This document shows, piece by piece, positions 15,508 through 26,300 of a stretch of 34,390 bases of DNA (position 1 is the first letter of the stretch; every line of letters starts with the position of its first letter). Both the position numbers and the translations under genes were made by a program. Source of the DNA: an uncultured Candidatus Poseidoniales archaeon (GTDB lineage Archaea > Thermoplasmatota > Poseidoniia > Poseidoniales > Thalassarchaeaceae). The stretch spans positions 1 through 34,390 of the forward strand of contig CABXDN010000014.1 in NCBI GenBank assembly GCA_902511005.1, written 5' to 3'. The notes below the pieces were generated by a model, which saw only the letters and a program-made list of their open reading frames with translations, was not told the DNA's origin and did no database searches.

Positions 15508-16314
15508 ATGACGTCGCAACCTGAGGTTCAAGTTGATTCCGAAATTGATGTAACAGGAGCCCTCGTGGTCAATTGTTTTCCATCACTGGGTTTTGTCAGC
15601 AGTATTGTTGCGCATTACTTGGTAGATAAGTTAGAATTGAAATTAGTAGGGGGTGTGAGGCACCCATCATTGCCTGCTGTTTGTTTAGTTCAAGACGGTA
15701 TGCCATTACCTCCTTTGAGATTCTATGCAGGAGAACCAATATGCAACATGGAAGAATGCAATAAAGTAGTTCTAATCGCTTCTGAAATACAGGTCGCACC
15801 TGAATTATGCTTACCACTAGCAGGGTCTCTAATTGACTGGATAAAGGAATCAAATGCAAGTGCTGCAATAATGATAGATGCGTATTCACCTGGAATTGAA
15901 AATAAACATACTATCTTTGATGAAGATGATTCAGATGGGTCTTTACTTGGCATAGGAGCCATTGAAGAATCTCATAAAATACTAAATGATCTAAAAGTTC
16001 CTCTTCTAAAACAAGGAATTGTTGGAGGAATGACAGGAGTAATGATGGGCGAAAGTAGGAGAAGGCGAATTAATACTGTAGCTATGTTAGCAGAGGCCTC
16101 GGGAGAATTTGGAAACGGTTCAATACCAGATTCAAGAGCTGCAGCCAGAATAATTAATTGTTTAGATAAGTTACTCCCCGCAATACAATTAGACGCAGAA
16201 CCGTTGTTAGAAGAGGCACAGAGAATCGAAGAGCAGATTAGGGAAATGATGGCTGCACAATTGAATCCTGGTGCCGAAAACGCAGCGGGCGAAAGTTCGA
16301 ATATGTATGGATAA
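15508..16314 (+). CDS. PAC2-family protein (proteasome assembly chaperone/activator homologue) with C-terminal HbYX-like tail
   Basis: This 268-residue paralogue of the protein at 7998-8774 has the same core motifs: FPSLGFVSSIVAHYLV, RHPSLPAVCLVQDG, LRFYAGEPIC, VVLIASEIQV, GIVGGMTGVMMGESRRR and ALPDSRAA-like PDSRAAARI. After a helix (AQRIEEQIREMMAAQL) and a flexible Gly/Ala/Asn linker it ends in Met-Tyr-Gly. That is a hydrophobic-Tyr-X (HbYX) tail, the signal by which PAC2 chaperones and proteasomal ATPases insert into the alpha ring of the 20S core. The ATG at 15508 has an ATAAGG box about 33 nt upstream. Its stop abuts the convergent ligA stop. Proteasome genes are not in the window. Confidence 0.88.
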   Translation: MTSQPEVQVDSEIDVTGALVVNCFPSLGFVSSIVAHYLVDKLELKLVGGVRHPSLPAVCLVQDGMPLPPLRFYAGEPICNMEECNKVVLIASEIQVAPELCLPLAGSLIDWIKESNASAAIMIDAYSPGIENKHTIFDEDDSDGSLLGIGAIEESHKILNDLKVPLLKQGIVGGMTGVMMGESRRRRINTVAMLAEASGEFGNGSIPDSRAAARIINCLDKLLPAIQLDAEPLLEEAQRIEEQIREMMAAQLNPGAENAAGESSNMYG

Positions 16315-18468
16315 TTAGAAATCCATCAAAGATTTTTGAGTATTATTAGAATATTCATCATTAGGTTTTTCTGGTTGTAATAGATTGCCCAATTCATCTT
16401 CAGTAAGTATTGTAACACCTAAATTTTTAGCGGTTTCTAATTTGGAACCCGAAGATTCTCCTGAAATTAAATAAGTTAAATTATTAGAAACTGAAGAGAC
16501 TACTTTTCCGCCATTTGATTTAATCAAAAGTACTATTTCTTTTCGAGGAATTGTCAAAGTTCCAGTTATACAAAAAGTGCTTCCACTGAGACTTCCGGCG
16601 GATGATGATTTTAATTCAGGAGAAATAGATAATTGGTTAGAAAGATCCGATACAGAATCTATTCTCAGTGCTAGACCATCCAGTATCTGCCTTGCTACCG
16701 TTTCACCCACGCCATCAATTTCAGTTAACTCCCTTACAGCCCGATTATGTTTGTAGAGTATGCCTTCCTGATCTCGATCAATTTCTTCATTCCTTAAGCC
16801 TACTAATTCTAATAGATTTTCAATAGTCTCAACCTTAGTTGCTACAGAAGTAGCTATTTCTGGACCAATTCCAGGTAATCCAAAGGCTGAGAGAAATTTT
16901 CCAAGAGTTAAATTTTTACTAGATTCAAGTTCTTTGATTACATTAGTTGCAGACTTAGTAGCCATTCGTTCAAGACCGGATACGTCTCTAATAGTGAGAC
17001 GATAAAGATCGGGAAGAGATTTTACTAAACCTTGAGAACATAATTGTTCTGCCAATTTCTCACCTATCCCATCTAGCTCTAATGCCCTACACCAATATAA
17101 TATCGTTCTCTCTAAACGAGATGGACAATTTAGGTTAGTACAACGAATAAAAGCGCCTTCTTCTATTAATTTAGTAGAACAGCGTGGACATAATAGAGGG
17201 ATTAAAATAGACGAATAAGGAGGTAAATCTTCTTTGAAAGTATCACCGTTAGAGTGCGTTCTATTTTCTAAGTCGGATGGCTCGGCTTTATCAATTACCT
17301 CGATTATTTTAGGAATTACGTCTCCCCTTCTAACTATTCTAACCTTATCTCCAATAGAAATCATCAGTCTAGTTAATTCACCCGCATTATGTAAAGTCAC
17401 ATTTTCAACTGTGACTCCTGAGACAGCAACAGGGGCTACTCTAGCAACTGGTGTTACAGTACCTGTTCTGCCAACTTGCCAATCTACATTCATCAGAACG
17501 GTAATCGCTTCTTCAGGAGGGAATTTCCAAGCTAGGGCCCATCTTGGATGATGTGCAGTCATTCCTAGTAATTCTCTTTTAGATAATAGATCTAACTTTA
17601 TTACCACCCCATCTATTTCCCATTCGGCATCTTTTCTTTTATCGGTCCAATGTTCTGTTATCGAGATTATCTTCTGAGTAGTTAAATCATCATCATCTGC
17701 AGAAGCAACCGTATTTCCGGCTATTTCTATACCTATTTTTGAAAGCCAATCATTGCATTCTGAATCAAAAATAAATTTAGGATGGGGGGGGCTGTCCGGA
17801 TGACGGTGATTATTATCAGGGAATTTCACATCATAAGCTAGAAATTTTAGATCTTCTGCACTAGCTTTACCAGATTGAAGAGTTTTTTGACGGAGACATC
17901 CTGCAGCCAAATTACGGGGATTGGGGGCTATAGAAGAATATTTTTCTCTAAAAGTCATTAATGGCATAATTACCTCTCCACGTATATGGCAATCACCTTT
18001 CCAAGTAATTGATTCAGGAACATTAGATATTCGTCGTGCGTTTGCTGTGACATCTTCTCCCCTAGTTCCATTTCCTCTTGTTGCCGCTCTGACTAATCTC
18101 CCTCTTCTGTATTCTAAGGAAAGTGCTGATCCATCGAGTTTCGGTTGACATACAAATTGCCTGCCCTGTGAAGTTGTTTCACTAACGAAATGTCTAATTT
18201 CATCAATTCCCGTTGCTTTATCTAAACTTCTCATTGGAAATAAATGATCTACTTTCTTTGACCCTGGTATGGAATCTGAACCAACTCTATCTAGTTGAGG
18301 ATTTAGAGGATCTAGATTTTTTAATTCTGACCATAATAAATCGAATTGTGCGTCTGAAATAATTGGTTCAGCTCGATTATAATAAAGGTCAGAATGATAG
18401 GATATTTGTTCTACCAACCAAGAAACAAGCTGCTGCTTATCGCTACCTGTTGGACGCTCATCAACCAT
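16315..18468 (-). CDS. ligA: NAD-dependent DNA ligase (bacterial type) with C-terminal PIP-box-like tail
   Basis: LigA seals nicks in duplex DNA using NAD+. The 717-residue protein from the ATG at 18468 (a GTG lies at 18474) has every LigA domain in order: the Ia domain (YYNRAEPIISDAQFD), the adenylation domain with nucleophile in QPKLDGSAL (K110) and EIDGVVIKL, the OB fold (WQVGRTGTVTPVARV), the Cys4 zinc finger CPRC...CTNLNC, helix-hairpin-helix repeats (ELDGIGEKLAEQL, FGLPGIGPEIA, EIDGVGETVA) and a BRCT domain (about 635-705). The last seven residues are QKSLMDF, fitting the PCNA-binding QxxLxxF pattern and absent from bacterial LigA as far as I know. Most archaea rely on an ATP-dependent ligase, so this gene was probably acquired from bacteria. 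Confidence 0.96.
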   Translation of the reverse strand: MVDERPTGSDKQQLVSWLVEQISYHSDLYYNRAEPIISDAQFDLLWSELKNLDPLNPQLDRVGSDSIPGSKKVDHLFPMRSLDKATGIDEIRHFVSETTSQGRQFVCQPKLDGSALSLEYRRGRLVRAATRGNGTRGEDVTANARRISNVPESITWKGDCHIRGEVIMPLMTFREKYSSIAPNPRNLAAGCLRQKTLQSGKASAEDLKFLAYDVKFPDNNHRHPDSPPHPKFIFDSECNDWLSKIGIEIAGNTVASADDDDLTTQKIISITEHWTDKRKDAEWEIDGVVIKLDLLSKRELLGMTAHHPRWALAWKFPPEEAITVLMNVDWQVGRTGTVTPVARVAPVAVSGVTVENVTLHNAGELTRLMISIGDKVRIVRRGDVIPKIIEVIDKAEPSDLENRTHSNGDTFKEDLPPYSSILIPLLCPRCSTKLIEEGAFIRCTNLNCPSRLERTILYWCRALELDGIGEKLAEQLCSQGLVKSLPDLYRLTIRDVSGLERMATKSATNVIKELESSKNLTLGKFLSAFGLPGIGPEIATSVATKVETIENLLELVGLRNEEIDRDQEGILYKHNRAVRELTEIDGVGETVARQILDGLALRIDSVSDLSNQLSISPELKSSSAGSLSGSTFCITGTLTIPRKEIVLLIKSNGGKVVSSVSNNLTYLISGESSGSKLETAKNLGVTILTEDELGNLLQPEKPNDEYSNNTQKSLMDF

Positions 18469-18545
18469 ACCCACTGAGAGGGGGCGGATGCCTTGAACAT
18501 GCGTATTGAGACATTAGAAACACATTGCATAAGCTGACACTTTAC

Positions 18546-18623
18546 TGGTGGGCCAGCCAGGATTTGAACCTGGGTCGCGCGACCCCCAGCCGCGAAGTAT
18601 AGACCAAGCTAACCTACAGGCCC
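18546..18623 (-). tRNA. tRNA-Pro, anticodon GGG (CCA encoded)
   Basis: The minus strand folds into a cloverleaf: acceptor GGGCCTG with CTGGCCC, D-arm with the GG of the D-loop, anticodon arm CGCGG-CTGGGGG-TCGCG, T-arm CCAGG-TTCAAAT-CCTGG and discriminator A73. The anticodon is GGG after U33. The 3' CCA is encoded (18546-18548). The acceptor has a U6-U67 mismatch. There is no intron. The gene follows rpoN on the same strand. Confidence 0.95.
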
Positions 18624-18669
18624 CAAGTGTTCTACGGGGGTACTTATTTGTTCAAAGCCCTAAATTAAC

Positions 18670-18675
18670 TATAAA
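18670..18675 (-). promoter_or_regulatory. TATA-like box of tRNA-Pro
   Basis: The minus strand reads GAGTTTATAGTTA, with its centre about 50 nt upstream of the mature tRNA 5' end at 18623. The spacing is the same as for tRNA-Arg, which suggests an independent promoter and a pre-tRNA leader of about 25 nt. The box lies right behind the rpoN stop codon (18677). Confidence 0.45.
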
Positions 18676-18676
18676 C

Positions 18677-18883
18677 TCAGTTCTCTCGAGCAATGCTGAA
18701 CGGTGCTATCTCATCGATCAAATCGATATGAGCAACGAACATTCGACGGCAGCAATACCTTTCAATACCGAGATTGTCTAATACAACCTGGGGATCTTCA
18801 CCATTTGCTACTGCTTCTTTGTATTCTTCGTACTTGTGTGCAATAACTTTGCCACAACTCCAACAACGGACTGGTATCAACAT
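18677..18883 (-). CDS. rpoN: DNA-directed RNA polymerase subunit N (Rpb10 homologue)
   Basis: This is a small zinc-binding subunit of archaeal RNA polymerase, needed for core assembly. The 68-residue protein has the family pattern: MLIPVRCWSCGKVI at the N-terminus and YCCRRMFVAHIDLID later, giving the four zinc Cys (C7, C10 and the CC pair at about 44-45). A Shine-Dalgarno sequence, GAGGTG, lies 7 nt before the ATG. It is the last gene of the rpl18e-rpl13-rps9-rpoN cluster, 11 nt after rps9. In many archaea rpoK and rps2 follow; here tRNA-Pro comes next instead. Confidence 0.97.
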   Translation of the reverse strand: MLIPVRCWSCGKVIAHKYEEYKEAVANGEDPQVVLDNLGIERYCCRRMFVAHIDLIDEIAPFSIAREN

Positions 18884-18894
18884 ATCTTTTCACC

Positions 18895-19332
18895 TCATCT
18901 GTATGATTTTTGCCATTTGGCACGAGCACCACGACCCATTTGATGCTTCGGTTCTTTGCGTCTTGGATCGTTAACAAGAAGGCTACGGTCAAATCTCAAG
19001 TATTCTTCACGTAATTCATCGTCTTCGCCGGCTTTGCCACGGTTCCATTTCACTAATCCTCGAGCAATAGCGGTTCTGATTGCGTCAACTTGACCCATTT
19101 GGCCGCCACCCTGCACATCTACAACGATATCTACGTCTTTAAGACGATCCATTGCTTCAGCTATCTGAACTGGTTCGAGTGCTTTGCGGCGAGCAAGTGT
19201 TGGCTCCATAATATGGATTGGTTGACTATTGACACGTACTCTACCTTGTCCTTTACGAACTGTCGCACGAGCGATTGCAGTTTTTCTTTTACCACTAGTT
19301 TCAACTGAAATTTTTCCTTTCTTCCTAGCCAT
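18895..19332 (-). CDS. rps9: Small-subunit ribosomal protein uS9
   Basis: uS9 binds the 3' major domain of 16S rRNA, and its C-terminal tail reaches the P-site tRNA. The 145-residue form from the ATG at 19332 begins [25 protein letters not shown], and contains [22 protein letters not shown] and a basic C-terminal tail ending RAKWQKSYR. The N-terminal family pattern [11 protein letters not shown] marks the start; a longer in-frame start (19350) overlaps rpl13 and was rejected. The ribosome-binding site GGGGAGGT sits inside the end of rpl13, whose stop is only 2 nt before this start, so translation is coupled. Confidence 0.97.
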   Translation of the reverse strand: MARKKGKISVETSGKRKTAIARATVRKGQGRVRVNSQPIHIMEPTLARRKALEPVQIAEAMDRLKDVDIVVDVQGGGQMGQVDAIRTAIARGLVKWNRGKAGEDDELREEYLRFDRSLLVNDPRRKEPKHQMGRGARAKWQKSYR

Positions 19333-19334
19333 AT

Positions 19335-19820
19335 TCACTGACCTCCCCATCGTGTAGCGTCTACGCCAAGTGAAGATGATATTTCACCAAGTCGTACGAA
19401 TTTTACAGGTAATGGACGGTCTAAAGCAGATGTATCGCCCCAAGTATGCCCATCTGGTAATTCATCACCAGAAAGATTTGCTGGAGCACCAATCATTACT
19501 CTAAGATCTCTAACTGCATTACGTCCACTGCTATTCTTTTGATAAGGGAGCATACCTCTAACGGTACGCTTCATTATTTGGTCTGGCATTCTAGGAAAGA
19601 ATGGTCCTTTACGAGGATGATTTAATTTATACTTAAAATCATAATCGGCTAAAACTCTAGAGCGTGGTCCTGAAACAATTGCATGTTCTGCATTCAATAC
19701 GATAATTCGTATAGGATTTCTGGCTTTTCTGGCAGTTAGTAGTTGCTTTGCAACTACACTAGCAAGCCTTCCAAGAACCTTGTCAGTAGCGTCATATACT
19801 ATTGTACCTGATTCATCCAA
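19335..19820 (-). CDS. rpl13: Large-subunit ribosomal protein uL13
   Basis: uL13 is an early-assembling protein of the large ribosomal subunit. The 161-residue protein shows the family features: [20 protein letters not shown] at the start, [13 protein letters not shown], and the signature [18 protein letters not shown] (about 85-102). It continues past the usual archaeal end (about 140-145) with a short [13 protein letters not shown] tail. The ATG at 19820 overlaps the end of rpl18e by 8 nt, typical of coupled translation within this conserved archaeal cluster. Confidence 0.97.
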   Translation of the reverse strand: MDESGTIVYDATDKVLGRLASVVAKQLLTARKARNPIRIIVLNAEHAIVSGPRSRVLADYDFKYKLNHPRKGPFFPRMPDQIMKRTVRGMLPYQKNSSGRNAVRDLRVMIGAPANLSGDELPDGHTWGDTSALDRPLPVKFVRLGEISSSLGVDATRWGGQ

Positions 19821-20178
19821 GGATTCTCACCCCCGCTCCTTCTGGGTTTTCGTTCATTAGTTCACGGATCGTAATTACACGGCCGCCTGCGTCTTCAATT
19901 TTAGAGCGGGCTCCAGTACTTACACTGTAGGCGGCGACGTTGGGCTTACCTGCTACTTCACCGCTTCCTAGCAACTTGCCTGGAACGAGGACCATGTCTT
20001 CGTTCGCAGCGTATCGCGATAGGCGGCTTAGGTTTGGTTCAGCCCAGTTGCTACGACTGGTTTCCAGACGTAGAGCAACGTCTCGCCATAGTGCAGAACC
20101 AGTTGACCTGCTCTGGGCCTTCAGATCACCGATTAGAGTGATTAGGGCCGCGTTGGTCTTTCTGTTGTTCTTACTCAT
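19813..20178 (-). CDS. rpl18e: Large-subunit ribosomal protein eL18
   Basis: eL18 is the archaeal/eukaryotic-specific 50S protein related to bacterial L15. The 121-residue form begins MSKNNRKTNAALITLIGDLK and contains LWRDVALRLETSRSNWAEPN (about 29-48), VLVPGKLLGSGEV and a C-terminal AGGRVITIRELMNENPEG. The ATG at 20178 has a clear Shine-Dalgarno sequence (GAGGGAG) 5 nt upstream; a longer in-frame start at 20214 has none. It is the first gene of the ribosomal cluster. The 147 nt upstream hold a hairpin but no obvious TATA box. In other archaea rpoD commonly precedes it; here a giant surface-protein gene does. Confidence 0.96.
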   Translation of the reverse strand: MSKNNRKTNAALITLIGDLKAQSRSTGSALWRDVALRLETSRSNWAEPNLSRLSRYAANEDMVLVPGKLLGSGEVAGKPNVAAYSVSTGARSKIEDAGGRVITIRELMNENPEGAGVRILG

Positions 20179-20290
20179 ATAACTCCCTCGACGTTTCTTG
20201 GGTATCGCGGCCACCTGACGACCTGTTATGAATGCTACTACTGAGCAAAGGGCTAATTCGTAGCACTGCGGCTAAGGTGGATGTTTCACT

Positions 20291-20310
20291 CTCCACAATT
20301 GCTTGCGGAG
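20291..20310 (-). terminator. Hairpin with GCAA tetraloop after the giant surface-protein gene
   Basis: The minus strand reads CTCCGCAA-GCAA-TTGTGGAG: an 8-bp stem with one G-U pair and a GNRA-type loop, 16 nt after the stop of the TSP3 protein gene. There is no T-tract after it, so it is more likely a 3'-UTR stem or part of the rpl18e leader than a classical terminator. Confidence 0.35.
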
Positions 20311-20325
20311 GTGAACAAACCTAAA

Positions 20326-23300
20326 TCACAAAGAGAACCCGTCTCTTTGTTCGTCATCATCGATACCAGCAATTCGAGTTTGCCCTTCGGAATCTACAAA
20401 CTCTCCTGCTTTAACTACTGAGCCATAAAGATTCGATTCAGTGACTGATGTACGGTTCAGCATACTTTCACCAAGAGCATTACTCAGATGATTGATTATC
20501 GACTGAAGCGACTCGATTGCTCGATCTCTTTGGTCTGCACCTATTTCGTGGTCAGAATATCTTGCTTCTTCAAATATTGAGAATAAGATATCTAAATCTT
20601 CAGGAGGAGTTATTCCACCAAGCATTGTATTTACTGCGTCCTCGAATTCACGAGTTGTTTCGTATACTTTCTTCATAGCTCCACGGCCTCTGAAGAAACG
20701 CACTAATTGCTTGTAACAATCGAATATAGTAGCGATGTAATCATTAGAAGCTTTCAGAGACATCAATGAATCTGTTAGAATTCCTCGGATAATCTCGATT
20801 CTCCTTCTCTCATTGTAATTTCTATACATGATTGCACCTATTAGAAGAACAAATGACATCATTATACTCAAAACTGTAAGAACTCTAAATGACCAGAAAT
20901 TTGCATTGGAAGTATCGATGTTTTCTCCAAGATATATCATAGGTGTACTATTCAAAAATTCCTCTTGGAAGAATGAAGACTCTTGGAAATGAACTAATAT
21001 TCTCCATTTACCATCAATCGCATTTTCTTCACCTACACTATCTCCAGGAACATATTTTCCTTCATATATGAAACTGAAATTCGCTTCGCCCTTCTCATTT
21101 GTTACTGAGTACTCGACATTGTTAGTTACCCAACCTGTACCATTCCAAAACTGTCTGGTGAAGATTACTGTTTCACCTTCTACAGAAACATCAAGACGAT
21201 CTCTCAATATTGAGACCTTTCCTGTTATCTCATCGCCGACTTGGTAACCAGATGAACTGGCCCAATGGTCTTTCAGTAAGATATCGACTTTACTTCTAAC
21301 GAGAACCTCTATGTCTTCATATGAGCCGTTCACAACAGGAGTTGTTTCCGCTTTACATCCACCGGGTAATTCTTTGGTTGGTTCATAGGCAATTCTAATT
21401 GTTCTAAATCCTTCTAATTTCTGGCCACTTGGTTCAACTCCCTTTCTGCTAGGGTTATCATCAGGGTCGCCAGAATACCACTCAATTTCGCCTGTACCAT
21501 CTTGAGTCATGGCAGTTGCGAAAGGTCTTGTATTCGTTTCAGGATCTAGATAGATATTGAGACATTTACCGCCAACAGGATTACCATTAACCTGAGTTAA
21601 CATTGCATCAATATGGAATGATTCTTTCAAGTAAAGAACTGGGAATACAGAGCCATTCTCAAATCTATAAGTATCAATATCTGTCCTAAACGGCCCTACT
21701 TCTTGAACTGTCATTGTTGAATTCGAGAATACAGGGAAAAATTTAGTTATACTTGAGTTGCTGTATCTATATTGGTCTCCGGTTTCATATGAATAATAAT
21801 TCACCGTAACTTTTGCTTGACCTGCTTGTATATCATTCAAAGGACAGACGATTGAGAAGAAACCGTTAGAGTCAGTTACACCACCATTACATGCTTTAAC
21901 ACCCAATTCTGTACCGACCATTTCGTATTGTACTTGGATTGGCCTGTTAGACAAATTAGTGTCTAATTCGTCCACCAGTTTTCCTGTGACAGTCATTGGC
22001 TTATCTATTGGCTGACCTGTTAATTGATCGATTTCAGAAGTGTATACAATCTGATTATCAACAGTTAATTGGGTTCCACCAATCAAACTAAATCCTTGAC
22101 CATTATATTGGAATACCTTACGATAATGATCGTTATTCAGTACCTGAGCACATGGATCCCAAGCTCCAGATATAGTGAGCATTTGCTGATCTATTGGGTC
22201 ACACCCCTCATGAGGTAGGTTTTCTGAAAACCTAATTATTACATTTACCGGTCCGAAACCATCAGGGAGGAAAGACAGAGGGTCATCTCTCAATAACTGA
22301 GGATCCAACAGCATTGCATGATTTATTGTTCCTGCATTAGGGCAAAGTGTTTGTATAATTTGGCGATGTACTGTTTGATCGAAATCAACTCCTTCAAGTA
22401 TTACTAATATTTCGCCACCGTTCTCATCACAACCATCTAAAAGCTCTCCTTTATCCTTAACTGCTGCAGTACGATTATCGTCTGTTACTTGTGCTGTAAA
22501 TTCCCAATAATCGCCACTAGATAATCTATTTTCGGTAGTGCTCTGGAGGTCAATATAAGTCCTAGATACGACCCAAAGGTCTATTCCTGTAGAACTACCT
22601 TGTCGATAAGTATCGCCTGGATATGTAAAGTTCAAAGAGAAATTACCTAAATCATGCATTTCATCAATTGTTAAATTAATCTTGAAAACACCGTTTAAAT
22701 CAGTGATTGCGACGTCACTACTTCCATCAGCAGACCATGTATAATTAACTGGCGCATCTCTTACTGGTTGATACGCATTATCAATTACTCGGGCCTCTAT
22801 TGTAGTATTCTGTCCGCGATATAATCTAGGGATGTTATTTAATTGGAAATCCGTTGTTCCTATAACTGAGACATTCACATACGCTCCTGTCGGTGCAAGA
22901 ACTGCTGATTGATTACCGGTGAAGTAATAATTTGAATTGGTAAAGTCGGCACGTATACCAAATACTCCAGCTGGATATTGAGAATACCATGTCCAATTGT
23001 AATCGAATAATGCCTCTCCGTTGACCATGTCAGGGACTCTGGCGAATCCTGTTTCTTGGGCCCCTGCGAATACACCGTTACCGTCAACATCTACTTGCAA
23101 TGCCATTGCATCATGAGGCCAAGCAGTCATGGTTCTATTCCAAACTGTACCAAGTACTCTGAATGTTTCTCCGGTGAACATTTCAGGCACTATCTCACAA
23201 CGGATATCGCTTGTTGGATCTAATGGATTGATTGGGCCACATGGTGGGACGTTGAAATCACCACCGTTTTGCATAGCAATAAACCAATGTGTGCCATTGG

Positions 23301-26300
23301 AAGATAAGAATGAACGTAAATTTGCTGCTTCGCCGGTTAATCCTTGAGGAGTTCCGTCCCAAAGCATTGGATATTGCTTACCAAGACTCACGTCACTGTA
23401 TTCTAAACCTGCATTAGCTAGAGAAGGCGCGTGGAATAAAGCCCTCCATGCGCCGAAAGATGACCCTGTAAATTGTGTGGAGTCATAGAAATACACTGGC
23501 CTAATTGAAGGAGTGATAATATCTGCTTCAACATACATTCTGTGCATAGATCGTATAGCGAAAGAATCGGTTGTATCGCCTTCAAGATATGGCCATGGCA
23601 TTTCGGCTCCTAAATCTGGACGTGATTTACCAATGAACATATAATCTCCAATTGGTAAACTTGTATTTGTGTACTCATAAAGTCCAACCACACTGTGTGT
23701 TTTTGAGGTGTTATCCCATACAATTTCTTCATATGCGCCTGGTATCATCCCAACTCCATTGTCAATTGTTGAGTTCCATTGTACCTGTTTCCAAACACCT
23801 TGGCTACCTCCAGTTTGAACGAAGGAAAGTGAAATCCACCCCTTGGAATCGGCTCTGTAACCGTATCCATACCCGTCAAAGACAGTAGGGTGAGTAATAT
23901 TACCGAATGGACCGCCATGAACTGTGAATGAAATAGGAGCATGAGATAATTTGTTATCAAAAATACCTCTATCCCAATCTGCTGCATAATGAACCTTATA
24001 ATCGACAAACAGGGGTTGTTCGTCGCTGCGGAAATATGTCCAAGCCACATAATCTATCGTTGTATTCGCTCTAACTTCAGTAGGCACTGGCTCAGTAGAT
24101 GACCCATCATGAATGAACATTTCAGTTACTTCAGCATATACGTGATATGTTGTATTGGAGCCCACGGGTAAATCTTCTGGGAATAAGAACTGACCCACAA
24201 CGAATTTGCCATCTTCATCAGTTAATACATCAACTGTCTCAACTGCAGATGTTCCATTTCTAATCCAAGCAATATGTACCTGTACTGGAAGATTTTCAGC
24301 AGGAGTGAATACTCCTTGTTCTAAATCCAACCAACTAACATTTCCACTAAACTTAGCAGCATACAAGTTATCTAACCACAAAACATCAGGTGAATTTAAA
24401 GTGATTCTAGTCGGTATTTTATCATCTTCGTCCAAGATACCATCATTATCACTATCCCAATCAGAAGAGTTTCCATCTTCTTCCTCTAACTGATCCCAAT
24501 CAGAATCTGTTCTATTATCTGTATCGTCGTCATTATCTATCCCATCGGGCCCGGTACTAGGGTCCGAAGGATTTGCAATACCCTCTCCGGTACCGAAATC
24601 ATCGTGATCCCATGGATTAGTTGAAGGTGAATTATATCGAGATGGCCAAAGCATGACCTCGTCTATGTCATGCATTCCATCAGAGTCGTCATCTAAATCA
24701 ATATCATCACGAAGACCATCATTATCGTGATCCCATGGGGAGATAAATGGTGTAGCAGAATTAAGTTCGATTTGATTTTGTATTCCATCGCCATCCCAAT
24801 CAGTGTCTGCCCAGTTAGGAATACCATTATTATCGTGATCCCAGGTCATTTGTTCTTCGCCGTTGAAACATAGAAGTTCTTGATCAACGTCTAGTACACC
24901 ATTGTTATCGTCATCAGGATCTTCCCCATCAGGTATTCCATCATTATCATTATCTACGTCATAATATTTTGGATTCAAAAGTCCTTGTCCAAGAACCCCT
25001 TTATCATGAACTGCCTGATACCATCCGTCTTCATCTGGATCTGTATCGGTACCGTCATCATCATTGTCTTCACAATTGGTGCCAGTGTAGAAATTACCAG
25101 GAGGTAATGTTCCCGAGTCATCGTCTAAATCGTCGTTACTGTCTATTTCAAAATAATCCCAAATGCCGTCAGAATCATCATCGATATCCCAATGGTCGTA
25201 TACGCCATCGAAATCATCATCTAAATCTGCTGTATCATTAAACATACATTGAGGCTCCATATTGCCAGATACTGGAGCACCACAATCATCATCCGGATCT
25301 ACATCATTATTGAGTAAATCAGCCCTTTCATCTGGGAAGAAGTTTGCATTAGAATCGGCATTCCACTGGAAAAATCCATATGTTAAACCAATATAAGCAA
25401 CCCATAAATCTCTATTATCTTTCATCTGATTATAAGAAACGGCTGCTGTTGGGCTCACCCCACTAGAAGGATCGAAAGTAAAGTGGAAGCAATTCTTATT
25501 GCAGGTCCAAGCACCTTGTGAGTTACTTCCATTGTAAGGCCCGTCGCTATAGTCTGCTGATGGTCTCGTACTGTAAGGGTAGGTATATTCTACTTGATTG
25601 GCTCGAGTTGGAGTCACCAATGGAGCTCCGAAGTACCAAGCATAGAATATGCCACATTCATGGTCTATTGCCTGTGGTTGTTGAGGAACATATATCCAAA
25701 ATAATGTAGCCCCACAAGTATTGTCATCAAAACTGCCGCCCATCTTAATATCGTTAACATCTAATAATCCATCGTTTCCTTCATCTTGATCCCACCAATC
25801 AGGCAATCCATCGCCATCTTGGTCTACGTCAATACCATTAATCAGTGAATCTCCATCAATATCTATATCAAAGTGATTACCGCCATTGTAAGGACTCCAT
25901 TTTTGAATAACATGCCAATATAGTTCAGGAATTTGTCCACTTACTGAAGGATTTGTCTCGTCGAATCCATTGTAATCCAATACAAATCCGTTATCTGGAG
26001 TGAATGGATTGAACATCCAAGTTTGATTCCAATACATCTCATAAACAATTGGGAACGCATATAGTTGATCATCTTCCGAACCATCAAGAAGATCGCCATC
26101 ACTAGTTGGGTAACTGTTGTCATATGGGTCTGTTGCATCTAAATCTTGGATACCGCAATTTCCATCATCGGGGTCATAATAGTCAGAAATGCCATCATTA
26201 TCATCATCCCAGTCTTCATCGTTAGCCAATCCATCACCATCAACGTCTGTATCTATATCATTTGGACCGTCGTCTCGATATTTTGAACCATTAAGTAAAT

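Noticed and set aside
17234-17551. 105-codon open frame on the plus strand inside ligA, and similar antisense frames inside other genes
   Set aside because: They lie opposite firmly identified genes, and their translations look like reverse-frame composition with no domain.
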